Source: Lentzea nigeriaca (lineage in GTDB: Bacteria > Actinomycetota > Actinomycetes > Mycobacteriales > Pseudonocardiaceae). Taken from it: a stretch of 64,000 nt of DNA. The position numbers and the translations under genes are program-made. Shown here one piece after another: positions 48,471 through 56,618 of the stretch. The DNA lies in assembly GCF_016907955.1 (NCBI RefSeq), contig NZ_JAFBCX010000002.1, positions 891,220 through 955,219 of the forward strand, given 5' to 3'. Under the pieces are notes generated by a model. The model saw only the letters and a program-made list of their open reading frames with translations. It was not told the DNA's origin and did not search any database. Position 1 is the first letter of the stretch. Each line of letters opens with the position of its first letter.

Positions 48471-48965
48471 ATGGCCGAGCGCGCGCGTCGTCCCCGCCGC
48501 CCCCGCGAAGAGCGGGAGGCGCGGCCCGCGCGCGCTCGAAAGCCACCGCGTCCCAAGGCGCCTTCGCGGCGCAGTGACGGCACGGGTGGCGCGTTCGGCA
48601 TGACCGGTACGCGGCGGGCCGCGATGTTCGCGATGGTGCTGTGCGCGCTGGCGTTGAGCATCGCGGTTCCGCTGCGCACCTATCTCTCGCAGCGTGACGA
48701 GTTGCGCGACGTGGGTGCCGCTCAGCAGAAGCTGCGCGAGCAGGTCGCGGCGCTGGAGCAGCGCAAGGCGCAGTTGAACGACCCGGCGTACGTGGAGATC
48801 GAGGCACGAAAACGGCTGCACTGGGTGCGGCCGGGCGAGACGCCCTACATCGTGCAGCTGCCGGGCGACGAGAACCGCAACACGGAATCGGAGAGGCCGT
48901 CGGGCAAGCCCGCGGCACAAAGGGCTTGGTACGAGGAACTGTGGGAATCGGTGACGCACAAGTAA
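48471..48965 (+). CDS. FtsB/DivIC-type septum formation initiator
   Basis: 164 residues. A basic N-terminus (RRPRRPREEREARPARARKP), one membrane span at about residues 48-68 (AAMFAMVLCALALSIAVPL), then a coiled coil (LREQVAALEQRKAQLNDPAY) and the DivIC motif ARKRLHWVRPGETPYIV. It should join the FtsQ-FtsL complex at the septum. Position after eno is conserved in actinobacteria (Rv1024). Confidence 0.92.
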   Translation: MAERARRPRRPREEREARPARARKPPRPKAPSRRSDGTGGAFGMTGTRRAAMFAMVLCALALSIAVPLRTYLSQRDELRDVGAAQQKLREQVAALEQRKAQLNDPAYVEIEARKRLHWVRPGETPYIVQLPGDENRNTESERPSGKPAAQRAWYEELWESVTHK

Positions 48966-49441
48966 GTGCTGCTGACCTGGAAATGGTCGCCAAGCAGCTC
49001 GGCCGCACGCCGCGCGGGACACGTGCGATCGCCTCGCGGTGCCCCAGCGGGCACCCGAACGTCGTCCAGACGGCCCCGCGGCTGCCCGACGGGACGCCGT
49101 TCCCGACGCTCTACTACCTGACCTGCCCGAAGCTGAACTCCCTTGTCAGCACGCTGGAGAGCGGCGGGTTGATGAAGGAGCAGACCGAGCGCCTGGAGAC
49201 CGACGAGGAGCTCGCGGCGGCCTACCTGCGCGCGCACGAGTCGTACCTCGCGGAGCGCGACGCCATCGAGTCGCTGGGCACTCAAGTCACCGCGGGCGGC
49301 ATGCCGGGCAGGGTCAAGTGCCTTCACGTGCACGTCGCTCATGCCCTCGCGAAGGGCCCTGGGGTCAATCCCATGGGGGACGAGGCTTTGGCAATCTTGA
49401 AGGAGCAGGAGCTCTGGCCAACTGGTGACTGCGTCGGTTAA
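48941..49441 (+). CDS. DUF501 family protein
   Basis: 166 residues from GTG 48941, chosen because GAGG at 48933-48936 is well placed; it overlaps the end of the ftsB gene by 25 bases. DUF501 features: LGRTPRGTRAIASRCPSGHP, TPFPTLYYLTCPKLNSLVST, GGMPGRVKCLHVHVAHALA, and GDEALAILKE. Function unknown; the conserved Cys/His residues suggest metal binding. Always found between divIC and ppx in actinobacteria (Rv1025). Confidence 0.92.
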   Translation: MGIGDAQVSAADLEMVAKQLGRTPRGTRAIASRCPSGHPNVVQTAPRLPDGTPFPTLYYLTCPKLNSLVSTLESGGLMKEQTERLETDEELAAAYLRAHESYLAERDAIESLGTQVTAGGMPGRVKCLHVHVAHALAKGPGVNPMGDEALAILKEQELWPTGDCVG

Positions 49442-49586
49442 CAGTCAAAGGAACCGAACGTAGGCTTCACTCCGTCTTGGGTACACCTGGGCCTGGAGTT
49501 CGGGCAGGGTGGAACGGGTCAGCGAGGGGGCGCTCGCCGTAACTTCCGGACGGCGCGCCGCGATGACGCACGAGAGGTGAGTATTC

Positions 49587-50903
49587 GTGGCAATGGCCAA
49601 ACTGCGCGGTCCGGTGGCGTTGACCCCCAGGAAAAGGGGTTTCGCCGTTGCCGCGCTGGCTGCGATGCTCGCTCCCGCCTTGATCGTCGGCACGAAGCTC
49701 GTCGACTGGGTCAACCTGTCGAAGCACAACGACCTCGCTGTCGCGCTCGGCCCGGCCGACGTCTACGGAGCCCTGCGCTACGCCTCGGCCGACCTCGGCG
49801 CGTCCGGCCGCCTGCCGCTCTCCGAGGAGCTGAGCGCGGCCCTGCTCGCCGACCTCGAGGACGGCAAGCTCGACGACCCCGTCGACAACGACCCCGGCGT
49901 GATCGACGACTTCCCCGGCGACTACGGCATCCCCGGCGTCGTGCTGGAGGCCTACTTCCGCGCCGCGGACAAGATGGGCGATCTCGTCCCAGGCTGCAAG
50001 CTCGACTGGGCGCTGCTCGCGGGCATCGGCAAGGTCGAGTCCAACCACGCCAACAACGGCCGCGTGAACGCCGTCGGCGACGCCAACCCGAAGATCCTCG
50101 GCCCCGTCCTGAACGGCGCCCCCGGCGTGGCGGCCATCCGCGACACCGACGCCGGCCGCCTCGACGGCGACAGCGCCTGGGACCGCGCGGTGGGCCCGAT
50201 GCAGTTCATCCCCGGCACCTGGGCGAGCTACGGCGCCGACGGCAACGACGACGGCAACGTCAACCCGAACAACGTCTACGACGCCGCCCTAGGCGCCGGC
50301 CGCTACCTCTGCGCGGGCGGCGGCGACATGACCAAGCAGCGCGACCGCGCCGCGGCCGTCTTCCGCTACAACAACTCCACGACGTACGTGGAGACGGTCC
50401 TCAAGTGGGCCAAGCAGTACAGCGAGAACGTCGACACCCTGCCCACGCTGCCGGACAACGGCAACAACGTGCAGAACCCGAAGCCGACCCTCCCCGGCAC
50501 CGAGCCCGCCACGAGGCCCCCGGACAACTCGGGCACGTCGAACCCGCCCGCGTCCTCCACGCCGCCGTCCTCGACCCCGCCGTCCTCGACGCCGAACTGC
50601 CCGACGCCGACCTCGACCTCGTCGACGCCGCCTTCGTCGTCCACCGCGCCTTCGTCGTCGACCCCGTCGACGTCCTGCCCGCCTTCGACGCCCCCGTCGA
50701 CGCCGCCCTCGTCCGGGCCGTCGAACCCGCCGCAGACCGACCCGTCCACACCGCCGCAGCAGACGTCGTCCGGCACCTCGCAGTCGTCGTCCACCTCGTC
50801 GACCGAGAAGTCGTCGTCCACGGCCGGCACCACCAGCTCGGCGAAGCCGGCGTCGAGCAGCTCCACGCCGAGCAGCAGCCTGGTAACGAGTACGCCGAGC
50901 TAG
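49587..50903 (+). CDS. Lytic transglycosylase with Ser/Thr/Pro-rich tail
   Basis: 438 residues from GTG 49587 (ATG 49593 also possible), GAGAGG upstream. N-terminal membrane or signal segment (FAVAALAAMLAPALIVGT), then an MltB-like domain with WALLAGIGKVESNHANN (catalytic Glu near 151), DRAVGPMQFIPGTWASYG and FRYNNSTTYVETVLKW. The last ~140 residues are nearly all Ser, Thr and Pro with a few Cys, a wall-spanning or glycosylated tail. It is a paralogue of 34237-35061, which lacks the tail. Confidence 0.9.
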   Translation: MAMAKLRGPVALTPRKRGFAVAALAAMLAPALIVGTKLVDWVNLSKHNDLAVALGPADVYGALRYASADLGASGRLPLSEELSAALLADLEDGKLDDPVDNDPGVIDDFPGDYGIPGVVLEAYFRAADKMGDLVPGCKLDWALLAGIGKVESNHANNGRVNAVGDANPKILGPVLNGAPGVAAIRDTDAGRLDGDSAWDRAVGPMQFIPGTWASYGADGNDDGNVNPNNVYDAALGAGRYLCAGGGDMTKQRDRAAAVFRYNNSTTYVETVLKWAKQYSENVDTLPTLPDNGNNVQNPKPTLPGTEPATRPPDNSGTSNPPASSTPPSSTPPSSTPNCPTPTSTSSTPPSSSTAPSSSTPSTSCPPSTPPSTPPSSGPSNPPQTDPSTPPQQTSSGTSQSSSTSSTEKSSSTAGTTSSAKPASSSSTPSSSLVTSTPS

Positions 50904-51005
50904 TCCGGCGTGTCGCGTTGGAACGTTTCCAAGTCGTACTTCGTTCGGGGCGATTCGAGCAGAAACGTTGGAGCCAAAGGGCTTTCGTCTCCTAGCTTCC
51001 TTTCC

Positions 51006-51836
51006 ATGCCGAAGCGCAACTCAAGCGTGGTGGGCCGGGAGTTCGGCAACGGAGTCCGGAACGCCATCGAGCAAAGCGGTCTGACCCAGCGGGCGCTGGC
51101 CGAGCTGTTGGACTGGCAGGAAGCCAAGGTCTCCGATCTGGTGCAGGGCAAGGGCGGCGTCACCGAGCTGGATCTCGTGCGGCTGCTGTCGTACTGCCGC
51201 ACGCCCGCTGCCGAAGTCGAGCGGCTGGTCGCCTTGTTCCGCGAGTCGCGGGAGAAGGGCTGGCTGCTGTTCCCGGAGGACGGAGTACCAGACCAGGTGC
51301 ACTCGCTGATCAGTCAGGAACGCCTCGCCAGCAAAATCACCGTGTGGTCGATGAACCTCGTGCCAGGCCACCTGCAGATCGCCGGATACATCCGCGCGGC
51401 CAGCGAGAAGTCGGCCAAGATCAAGCCCGCGGACATCGATGCGTTGATCCGGACGAAGCTGGATCGGCAGTCGATTCTGGCGCCTGGCCGTGAGTTCGTC
51501 TTCTTCGTGCACGAGCAGGCGCTTCGGTTGCCTGTCGGTGGTCCGGACGTGATGCGGTCGCAGCTGAACCATATCCAGCTGATGTTGATGCGCCGCTACA
51601 TCACCTTCCGGATCGTTCCGATCGCGATCGGCGCGCACGCAGGAATGTCGGGCTCGTTCACGCAGCTCAGTTATGAGAAGTACGAGCCGGTCGTCTTCAT
51701 CGAGAGCCAGAACTCCGGACTCTTCCTTGAGGACAAGGGATCGCTCGCGAGCTACGCCGAAGTGCTGAAGTCGTTGGATCGGGATGCCTTGGATGCGGAA
51801 GAATCGAGGAGGCTGATCACCACCATGCTTGCCTGA
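51006..51836 (+). CDS. XRE-type regulator with DUF5753 domain
   Basis: 276 residues from ATG 51006. N-terminal helix-turn-helix (NAIEQSGLTQRALAELLDWQ then EAKVSDLVQGKGGVTELDLV) and the C-terminal DUF5753 domain (LVPGHLQIAGYIRAAS, PVVFIESQNSGLFLEDK). Such regulators are abundant in filamentous actinobacteria and are paired with a DUF397 gene, as here 13 bases downstream; WhiJ-like systems of this type affect development. Target unknown. Confidence 0.92.
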   Translation: MPKRNSSVVGREFGNGVRNAIEQSGLTQRALAELLDWQEAKVSDLVQGKGGVTELDLVRLLSYCRTPAAEVERLVALFRESREKGWLLFPEDGVPDQVHSLISQERLASKITVWSMNLVPGHLQIAGYIRAASEKSAKIKPADIDALIRTKLDRQSILAPGREFVFFVHEQALRLPVGGPDVMRSQLNHIQLMLMRRYITFRIVPIAIGAHAGMSGSFTQLSYEKYEPVVFIESQNSGLFLEDKGSLASYAEVLKSLDRDALDAEESRRLITTMLA

Positions 51837-51849
51837 GGAGGCGTGCCGT

Positions 51850-52008
51850 ATGTCCGCGTGGCGTAAGAGCAGCTACAGCCCTGAAGCGAGCGATTGCGTC
51901 GAGGTCGGCCACGGCATCGGCATCCGCGACAGCAAGGCTCCCGCCACCCACCTTCCCGTGTCGGAGCAGGCGTGGACGGCGTTCCTTCACCTCGTGAAAG
52001 CGCCGTGA
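51850..52008 (+). CDS. DUF397 protein
   Basis: 52 residues, ATG 51850, with GAGG at 51838-51841. The motifs SAWRKSSYSPEASDCVEV and GIGIRDSKAP define DUF397. Partner of the XRE/DUF5753 regulator immediately upstream; the pair may act like a regulator-antagonist or toxin-antitoxin-like module (known hypothesis for the family). Confidence 0.9.
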   Translation: MSAWRKSSYSPEASDCVEVGHGIGIRDSKAPATHLPVSEQAWTAFLHLVKAP

Positions 52009-52258
52009 CCGCGCGATTCACGCCAAAAGCGCTCCGAAGCGCGGGCCGGTACCCCGGCAGGACGGTCGACACCGCTGTGCGGCGCGTCGCGCGCTCGGTG
52101 AGCTCGACCGCGGCAGGTTCTTCCTCGGCATCGACGAGCACGCGTGATCTACCTCGTCGGCGACTTCCTGGCGTCGTTCGCCGAGGGCGACGAGGAACTG
52201 GAGAACCTGGTGCTGGGCGTGATGGCCACGTATCTCGGCGAAGGCGAGGAATCGGAGT
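52009..52258 (+). other. Stretch with possible gene remnants
   Basis: No complete gene. One frame ends LGELDRGRFFLGIDEHA at a stop (52143-52145), and a GTG at 52144 opens MIYLVGDFLASFAEGDEELE then NLVLGVMATYLGEGEE, after which the frame runs on uselessly over the GNAT gene. The two pieces overlap as GTGA, as in an operon. Both could be remnants of small genes, or the second may be a short coding segment; I do not recognise either. Confidence 0.35.
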
Positions 52259-52264
52259 GTGTGC

Positions 52265-52822
52265 GTGCGTCCCGACTACCCGCTGAAGACCGACCGCCTC
52301 CTTCTCCGTCCCTTCGAAGAGCGCGACCTGGACGACTTCTTCGACTACCGCGTCCGCCCGGACGTCCAGCGCTACCTCTTCACCGAGGTCCCCGACCGGG
52401 CGGCGTGCCAGGAGCTGCTCGCCAGGCGCATGACCGAGGACGAGCTGACCGAGGAGGGACAACGGCTGGCGCTCGCCGTCTACTGGCCGCGGGCGCGCAG
52501 GGTCGTCGGGGACGTCGTCCTCAAGTGGCTGAGCGAGACCGACCGCCAGGGCGAGATCGGCTACGGCTTCAACCCCGAGTTCCAGGGCAAGGGCCTTGCC
52601 ACCGAGGCCGCCGGCGCGATGCTGAAGCTCGGCTTCGAACGACTCGGCCTGCACCGGATCATCGCCCAGTGTGACCCGCGCAACGAGCCGTCGTGGCGGC
52701 TGATGGAACGCCTGGGCATGCGCCGGGAAGCCCACTTCAGGGACTTCGGGATCTTGAAGGGGGAGTGGGGCGACCTCTACGTGTACGCCATGCTTGCCGA
52801 GGAGTATCGGACGCTGAAGTAG
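52265..52822 (+). CDS. GNAT family N-acetyltransferase (RimJ/RimL-like)
   Basis: 185 residues from GTG 52265 with GGAG seven bases upstream; GTG 52259 is the alternative. TDRLLLRPFEERDLDDFFDY is the typical RimJ/RimL start, FNPEFQGKGLATEAAGAML is the acetyl-CoA loop (Q-x-K-G-x-A), and LHRIIAQCDPRNEPSWRLME closes the fold. Substrate unknown; could be protein N-termini or a small amine. Confidence 0.9.
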   Translation: MRPDYPLKTDRLLLRPFEERDLDDFFDYRVRPDVQRYLFTEVPDRAACQELLARRMTEDELTEEGQRLALAVYWPRARRVVGDVVLKWLSETDRQGEIGYGFNPEFQGKGLATEAAGAMLKLGFERLGLHRIIAQCDPRNEPSWRLMERLGMRREAHFRDFGILKGEWGDLYVYAMLAEEYRTLK

Positions 52823-52830
52823 GGGTGATC

Positions 52831-53772
52831 ATGTCGCGGGTTGCGGCGATCGACTGCGGGACCAACTCGATCCGACTGCTCGTCGCGGACGTGACGAAGC
52901 GCGACGACGGCACCGCGTGGCTGCGGGACGTGCACCGCGAGATGAAGATCGTCCGGCTCGGGCAGGGCGTGGACGCGACCGGGCGGCTGCACCCCGACGC
53001 GATCGAACGGACGAAACAAGCGCTCCTCGACTACGCGCGCACGATGCAGCGCAAGGGCGTCGAAGTGGCCCGCATGGTCGCCACGAGCGCCACGCGTGAC
53101 GCGAGCAACCGCGACGAGTTCTTCGGCATGACCGAGGAGATCCTCGGCGCGCCGGCGGAGGTGATCACCGGGGACGAGGAGGCGAGGCTCTCCTACCTCG
53201 GTGCGGTGGCCGATCTTGACCCGGACGAGGGACCCTTCCTCGTCACCGATTTGGGTGGAGGTTCGACCGAGTTCGTCCTCGGCGGCGGGCTGGAGGTCGA
53301 GGCCGCGCGGTCGATGGACATCGGATGCGTGCGACTGACCGAGCGGTTCATCCACTCCGATCCGCCCGGTAAGAGCGAAATCGCGGAAGCGGATGCGTTT
53401 GCGCGCGCGGCCGTCAAAGAAGCGTTCGAAGTCGTGCCTGTCGAGAAGGCGAAGACGTGGATTGGGGTCGCCGGGACCGTCACAACGTTGTCAGCCCTGG
53501 TCCAAGGGCTGGAGGTGTACAACAGCGACGTTATTCACCTCAGCAGGATCACACTTGACAATGTACGAGAAATCACCGACCGTATCCTGTCGATGACTCA
53601 TGATGAGCGCGCCTCGCTCGGCCCCATGCATCCGGGGCGGGTGGACGTGATCTGCGGTGGAGCCATCGTTCTACGTGCGATTGCCGAGGAGCTCTCGAAT
53701 CGCGCGGGTATTCGCACGCTCGTGTGCAGCGAGCACGACATCCTCGACGGCATCGCGTTTGCCCTGGTCTAG
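52831..53772 (+). CDS. ppx: Exopolyphosphatase/guanosine pentaphosphatase
   Basis: 313 residues from ATG 52831. Ppx/GppA family of the actin-like ATPase fold: phosphate-1 motif AAIDCGTNSIRLLVAD, VATSATRDASNRDEF, ITGDEEARLSYLGAV, phosphate-2 motif DLGGGSTEFVLG, and GVAGTVTTLSAL. Degrades polyphosphate or pppGpp. Short actinobacterial form, without the C-terminal HD domain of E. coli Ppx. Belongs to the eno-divIC-DUF501-ppx order (Rv1026), here separated by the transglycosylase and XRE/DUF397/GNAT insertion. Confidence 0.93.
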   Translation: MSRVAAIDCGTNSIRLLVADVTKRDDGTAWLRDVHREMKIVRLGQGVDATGRLHPDAIERTKQALLDYARTMQRKGVEVARMVATSATRDASNRDEFFGMTEEILGAPAEVITGDEEARLSYLGAVADLDPDEGPFLVTDLGGGSTEFVLGGGLEVEAARSMDIGCVRLTERFIHSDPPGKSEIAEADAFARAAVKEAFEVVPVEKAKTWIGVAGTVTTLSALVQGLEVYNSDVIHLSRITLDNVREITDRILSMTHDERASLGPMHPGRVDVICGGAIVLRAIAEELSNRAGIRTLVCSEHDILDGIAFALV

Positions 53773-53870
53773 GGCCGAATTAAGGTCGACTTGAGGTGAT
53801 CGTGACGAGTTTGTGACCGCTTTCGATGCGCGTACTCCTGGACACCCCGGTTAACGTCCTCTCACGTTTT

Positions 53871-53891
53871 GGGAGGTGGACGAGACCTCCC
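53871..53891 (+). promoter_or_regulatory. Leader hairpin before oppA
   Basis: GGGAGGT (53871-53877) and ACCTCCC (53885-53891), 7-bp stem, 7-nt loop, in the 176-base region between ppx and the peptide-binding protein. It could regulate the leader or mark the end of the ppx transcript. Promoter boxes are not clear. Confidence 0.45.
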
Positions 53892-53948
53892 GGGGAGGCG
53901 TGCGCACGCAATAACTGCGGCGACGCCGGGGAAAGGCGGGAGAGACTG

Positions 53949-55568
53949 ATGTCGCGATCACGGGTTGCGTGGGTGGCTCTGCCAGTCGCGCTGGCCATGA
54001 CGCTTAGCGCATGCGGCGGCGGTGGTGGTGGTTCCACTGCCGGTGGCAAGGAGAACCCGGACGGCACGGTGTCCATCTACGGCACCGAGCCCAAGAGCAC
54101 GCTGTTCCCGGCCAACACGACCGAGGCGGGCGGTGGCAAGGTCACCGACTCCCTGTTCTCGCGTCTGGTCGGCTACAAGGCGGAAGACGGCGCGCCCTAC
54201 AACTTGATGGCCGAGTCGATCAAGACGACCGACGCCAAGGTCTACAACATCAAGATCAAGCAGGGCTGGAAGTTCCACGACGGCACCGAGGTGAAGGCGA
54301 AGAACTTCGTCGACGCCTGGAACTGGGCCGCGTACGCGCCGAACGCCCAGCAGGCTGCCTCGTTCTTCTCCGTGATCGAGGGCTTCTCGGACGTCCACCC
54401 GGAGGACGAGAAGGCCAAGCCGGCCAAGGACAAGATGTCCGGCCTCGAGGTCGTCAGCGACTACGAGTTCAAGGTCACCCTGAACGGCCCGACCTCGGTC
54501 TTCACCACGATGATCGGCTACACGCCGTTCTCGCCGATGGCCGACTCGTTCTTCGCTGACCCGAAGGCGGCCGAGGCCAAGCCGATCGGCAACGGCCCGC
54601 TCAAGTTCGTCTCCCGCACGCCGAACGCGCTGATCAAGATGGAGCGCTTCGACGACTACAAGGGCGAGGACAAGGTCCACTTCAAGACCCTGGACTACAA
54701 GATCTACTCCTCCCAGGAGACCGCGTACCAGGACCTGGTCGCGGGCAAGCTGGACTTCATGGAGGCCCTGCCCCCGTCGGCCAAGGTCGGCGAGAAGTAC
54801 AAGGCCGACCTGGGCGAGCAGGTCGTGACCGCGAACCTGCTGGGCCAGAGCGCGATCGCGTTCCCCCAGTACATCCCGGCGTTCAAGAACCTGAAGCTGC
54901 GCCAGGCCGTCTCGATGGCCATCAACCGGGAGCAGATCACCAAGACCGTGCTGGCCGGCTCGTACGTGCCGTCCACCAGCTTCGTCTCGCCCGGCATCAA
55001 GGGCTACCGCCCCGACACCTGCGGTGAGTACTGCAAGTACAACCCGGAGAAGGCCAAGGAGCTGCTGAAGGAGTCCGGCTTCACCGGCAAGCTCACCATC
55101 CAGTCCAACCAGGACGGTGGCCGCAAGGAGCCGCTCGAGGCCGCGTGCAACAGCATCAAGCAGGCCCTGGGCATCGAGTGCGAGTTCGTCGGCGCCACCA
55201 ACTTCGGTGCGTTCCGGCAGATCGTCGACGGCAAGCAGCTGACCGGCATGAGCCGTTCGGACTGGTCGGCCGACTACCCGTCGATCGAGAACTTCCTCAA
55301 CCCGCTGTACCGCACGGGTGGGTCGTCCAACGACTCGGACTACTCGAACCCCGAGGTCGACAAGCTGCTGAAGAAGGCGGACGAGACCGCGAACGAGGAC
55401 GAGGCGATCAAGCTCTACCAGCAGGCCGAGGACCTCATCGCCAAGGACCTGCCGTCCATGCCGACCTGGAACGAGAAGGGCATCGGCGGTCGTTCGAAGA
55501 ACCTGACCGCTGCCAAGATGTCGTTCAAGCGCCAGGCCGTGCTCGAGTCGTTCCGTGTCAAGGCCTGA
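53949..55568 (+). CDS. oppA: Oligopeptide-binding lipoprotein
   Basis: 539 residues from ATG 53949, with GGGAGA upstream. Lipobox LSAC with Cys22, followed by a Gly-rich linker. SBP_bac_5 family: DSLFSRLVGYKAEDGAPYNL, WKFHDGTEVKAKNFVDAWNW, LRQAVSMAINREQIT, and TGMSRSDWSADYPSIENFL; the last region forms the peptide pocket in OppA proteins. Captures peptides outside the cell for the permease encoded downstream. Peptide preference unknown. Confidence 0.92.
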   Translation: MSRSRVAWVALPVALAMTLSACGGGGGGSTAGGKENPDGTVSIYGTEPKSTLFPANTTEAGGGKVTDSLFSRLVGYKAEDGAPYNLMAESIKTTDAKVYNIKIKQGWKFHDGTEVKAKNFVDAWNWAAYAPNAQQAASFFSVIEGFSDVHPEDEKAKPAKDKMSGLEVVSDYEFKVTLNGPTSVFTTMIGYTPFSPMADSFFADPKAAEAKPIGNGPLKFVSRTPNALIKMERFDDYKGEDKVHFKTLDYKIYSSQETAYQDLVAGKLDFMEALPPSAKVGEKYKADLGEQVVTANLLGQSAIAFPQYIPAFKNLKLRQAVSMAINREQITKTVLAGSYVPSTSFVSPGIKGYRPDTCGEYCKYNPEKAKELLKESGFTGKLTIQSNQDGGRKEPLEAACNSIKQALGIECEFVGATNFGAFRQIVDGKQLTGMSRSDWSADYPSIENFLNPLYRTGGSSNDSDYSNPEVDKLLKKADETANEDEAIKLYQQAEDLIAKDLPSMPTWNEKGIGGRSKNLTAAKMSFKRQAVLESFRVKA

Positions 55569-55599
55569 CAGCCGCACAACCTGAGTTCTGATTGACCGT

Positions 55600-55650
55600 C
55601 CGGCCCTGCGTCCGTCGAGCGTTCACGGGCGTGGGGCCGGAGCGGTTTTC
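55600..55650 (+). terminator. Intercistronic hairpin between oppA and oppB
   Basis: TCCGGCCC (55600-55607) and GGGCCGGA (55635-55642), an 8-bp stem with a 27-nt loop that can fold further, followed by GCGGTTTT. It may be a leaky terminator or RNA-stabilising structure that leaves oppA more abundant than the permease genes. Confidence 0.5.
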
Positions 55651-55688
55651 AGGATCGGGCGCCCCCCACCACGCAAGGAGCCGACCTC

Positions 55689-56618
55689 ATGGGTCGCTAT
55701 GTGCTGCGCCGTCTGCTGCAGCTGATACCGGTCTTCCTCGGGACCACTTTTCTGATCTACGCCCTGGTCTGGGCGATCCCCCAGGACCCCTTCTCGGGCA
55801 AGTGCGGCCAGCGGCCGTGCGACCCGGCGTACATCGCCGAGATGAGCCAGAAGCTCAACCTCAACGACCCGTTGCTGATCCAGTACTTCAAGTACCTCGG
55901 CAACCTGCTCACCGGGGACTTCGGCACCACCTTCAACGGCGTGTCCGTCGGTGAGCAGATCGGCACGTCGTGGCCGATCACCCTCAAGCTGGGCATCATC
56001 GCCCTTGTCATCGAGGCCATCATCGGCATCACCGCCGGCATCCTCACCGGTCTGCGCAAGCAGGGCTTCCTGGACAACCTGGTCCTGGTCTCGACCCTGT
56101 TCCTGATCTCGCTGCCGGTGTTCGTCACCGGTTTCGTGCTGCGGCTCTACCTCGGCCCGCAGGGCTTCGACTTCATGGACACCTCGGTGAGCTCCGATCC
56201 GACGATCGGCGAGCTGATCCTGCCCGGCTTCGTGCTCGGCAGCCTCTCCATGGCCTACGTGGCGCGTCTGACCCGCACGAGCATCGTCGAGAACCGGCGC
56301 TCCGACTACGTGCGCACGGCCATCGCGAAGGGACAGCCGCAGACCCGCGTCGTCGGCATCCACCTGCTGCGCAACTCGTTGATCCCGGTGATCACCTTCC
56401 TCGGCACCGACCTCGGTAGCCTCATGGGTGGTGCCATCGTCACCGAGGGCGTGTTCAACATCAACGGCATCGGTGGCCTGATCTTCCGCGGCATCCAGGA
56501 GAAGGAAGGCGTCATGGTCACGGGCATCGTGACCCTGCTGGTGCTGGTCTACCTGCTGGCGAGCCTGCTCGTCGACCTCCTGTACGCCGTTCTCGACCCG
56601 AGGATTCGCTATGAGTGA
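55689..56618 (+). CDS. oppB: Oligopeptide ABC transporter permease, OppB type
   Basis: 309 residues from ATG 55689, with AAGGAG eight bases upstream. N-terminal GRYVLRRLLQLIPVFLGTTF is the classic OppB/DppB start, KLNLNDPLLIQYFKYL and LLTGDFGTTF follow, and the coupling loop is YVRTAIAKGQPQTRVVGIHL near residue 205. About six membrane spans. Its 3' end overlaps oppC by eight bases. Confidence 0.93.
   Translation: MGRYVLRRLLQLIPVFLGTTFLIYALVWAIPQDPFSGKCGQRPCDPAYIAEMSQKLNLNDPLLIQYFKYLGNLLTGDFGTTFNGVSVGEQIGTSWPITLKLGIIALVIEAIIGITAGILTGLRKQGFLDNLVLVSTLFLISLPVFVTGFVLRLYLGPQGFDFMDTSVSSDPTIGELILPGFVLGSLSMAYVARLTRTSIVENRRSDYVRTAIAKGQPQTRVVGIHLLRNSLIPVITFLGTDLGSLMGGAIVTEGVFNINGIGGLIFRGIQEKEGVMVTGIVTLLVLVYLLASLLVDLLYAVLDPRIRYE

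Noticed and set aside
50520..50880. Short-period repeats that could be taken for a CRISPR or minisatellite
   Set aside because: They are Ser/Thr/Pro codons in the transglycosylase tail, with no regular spacer-repeat structure.
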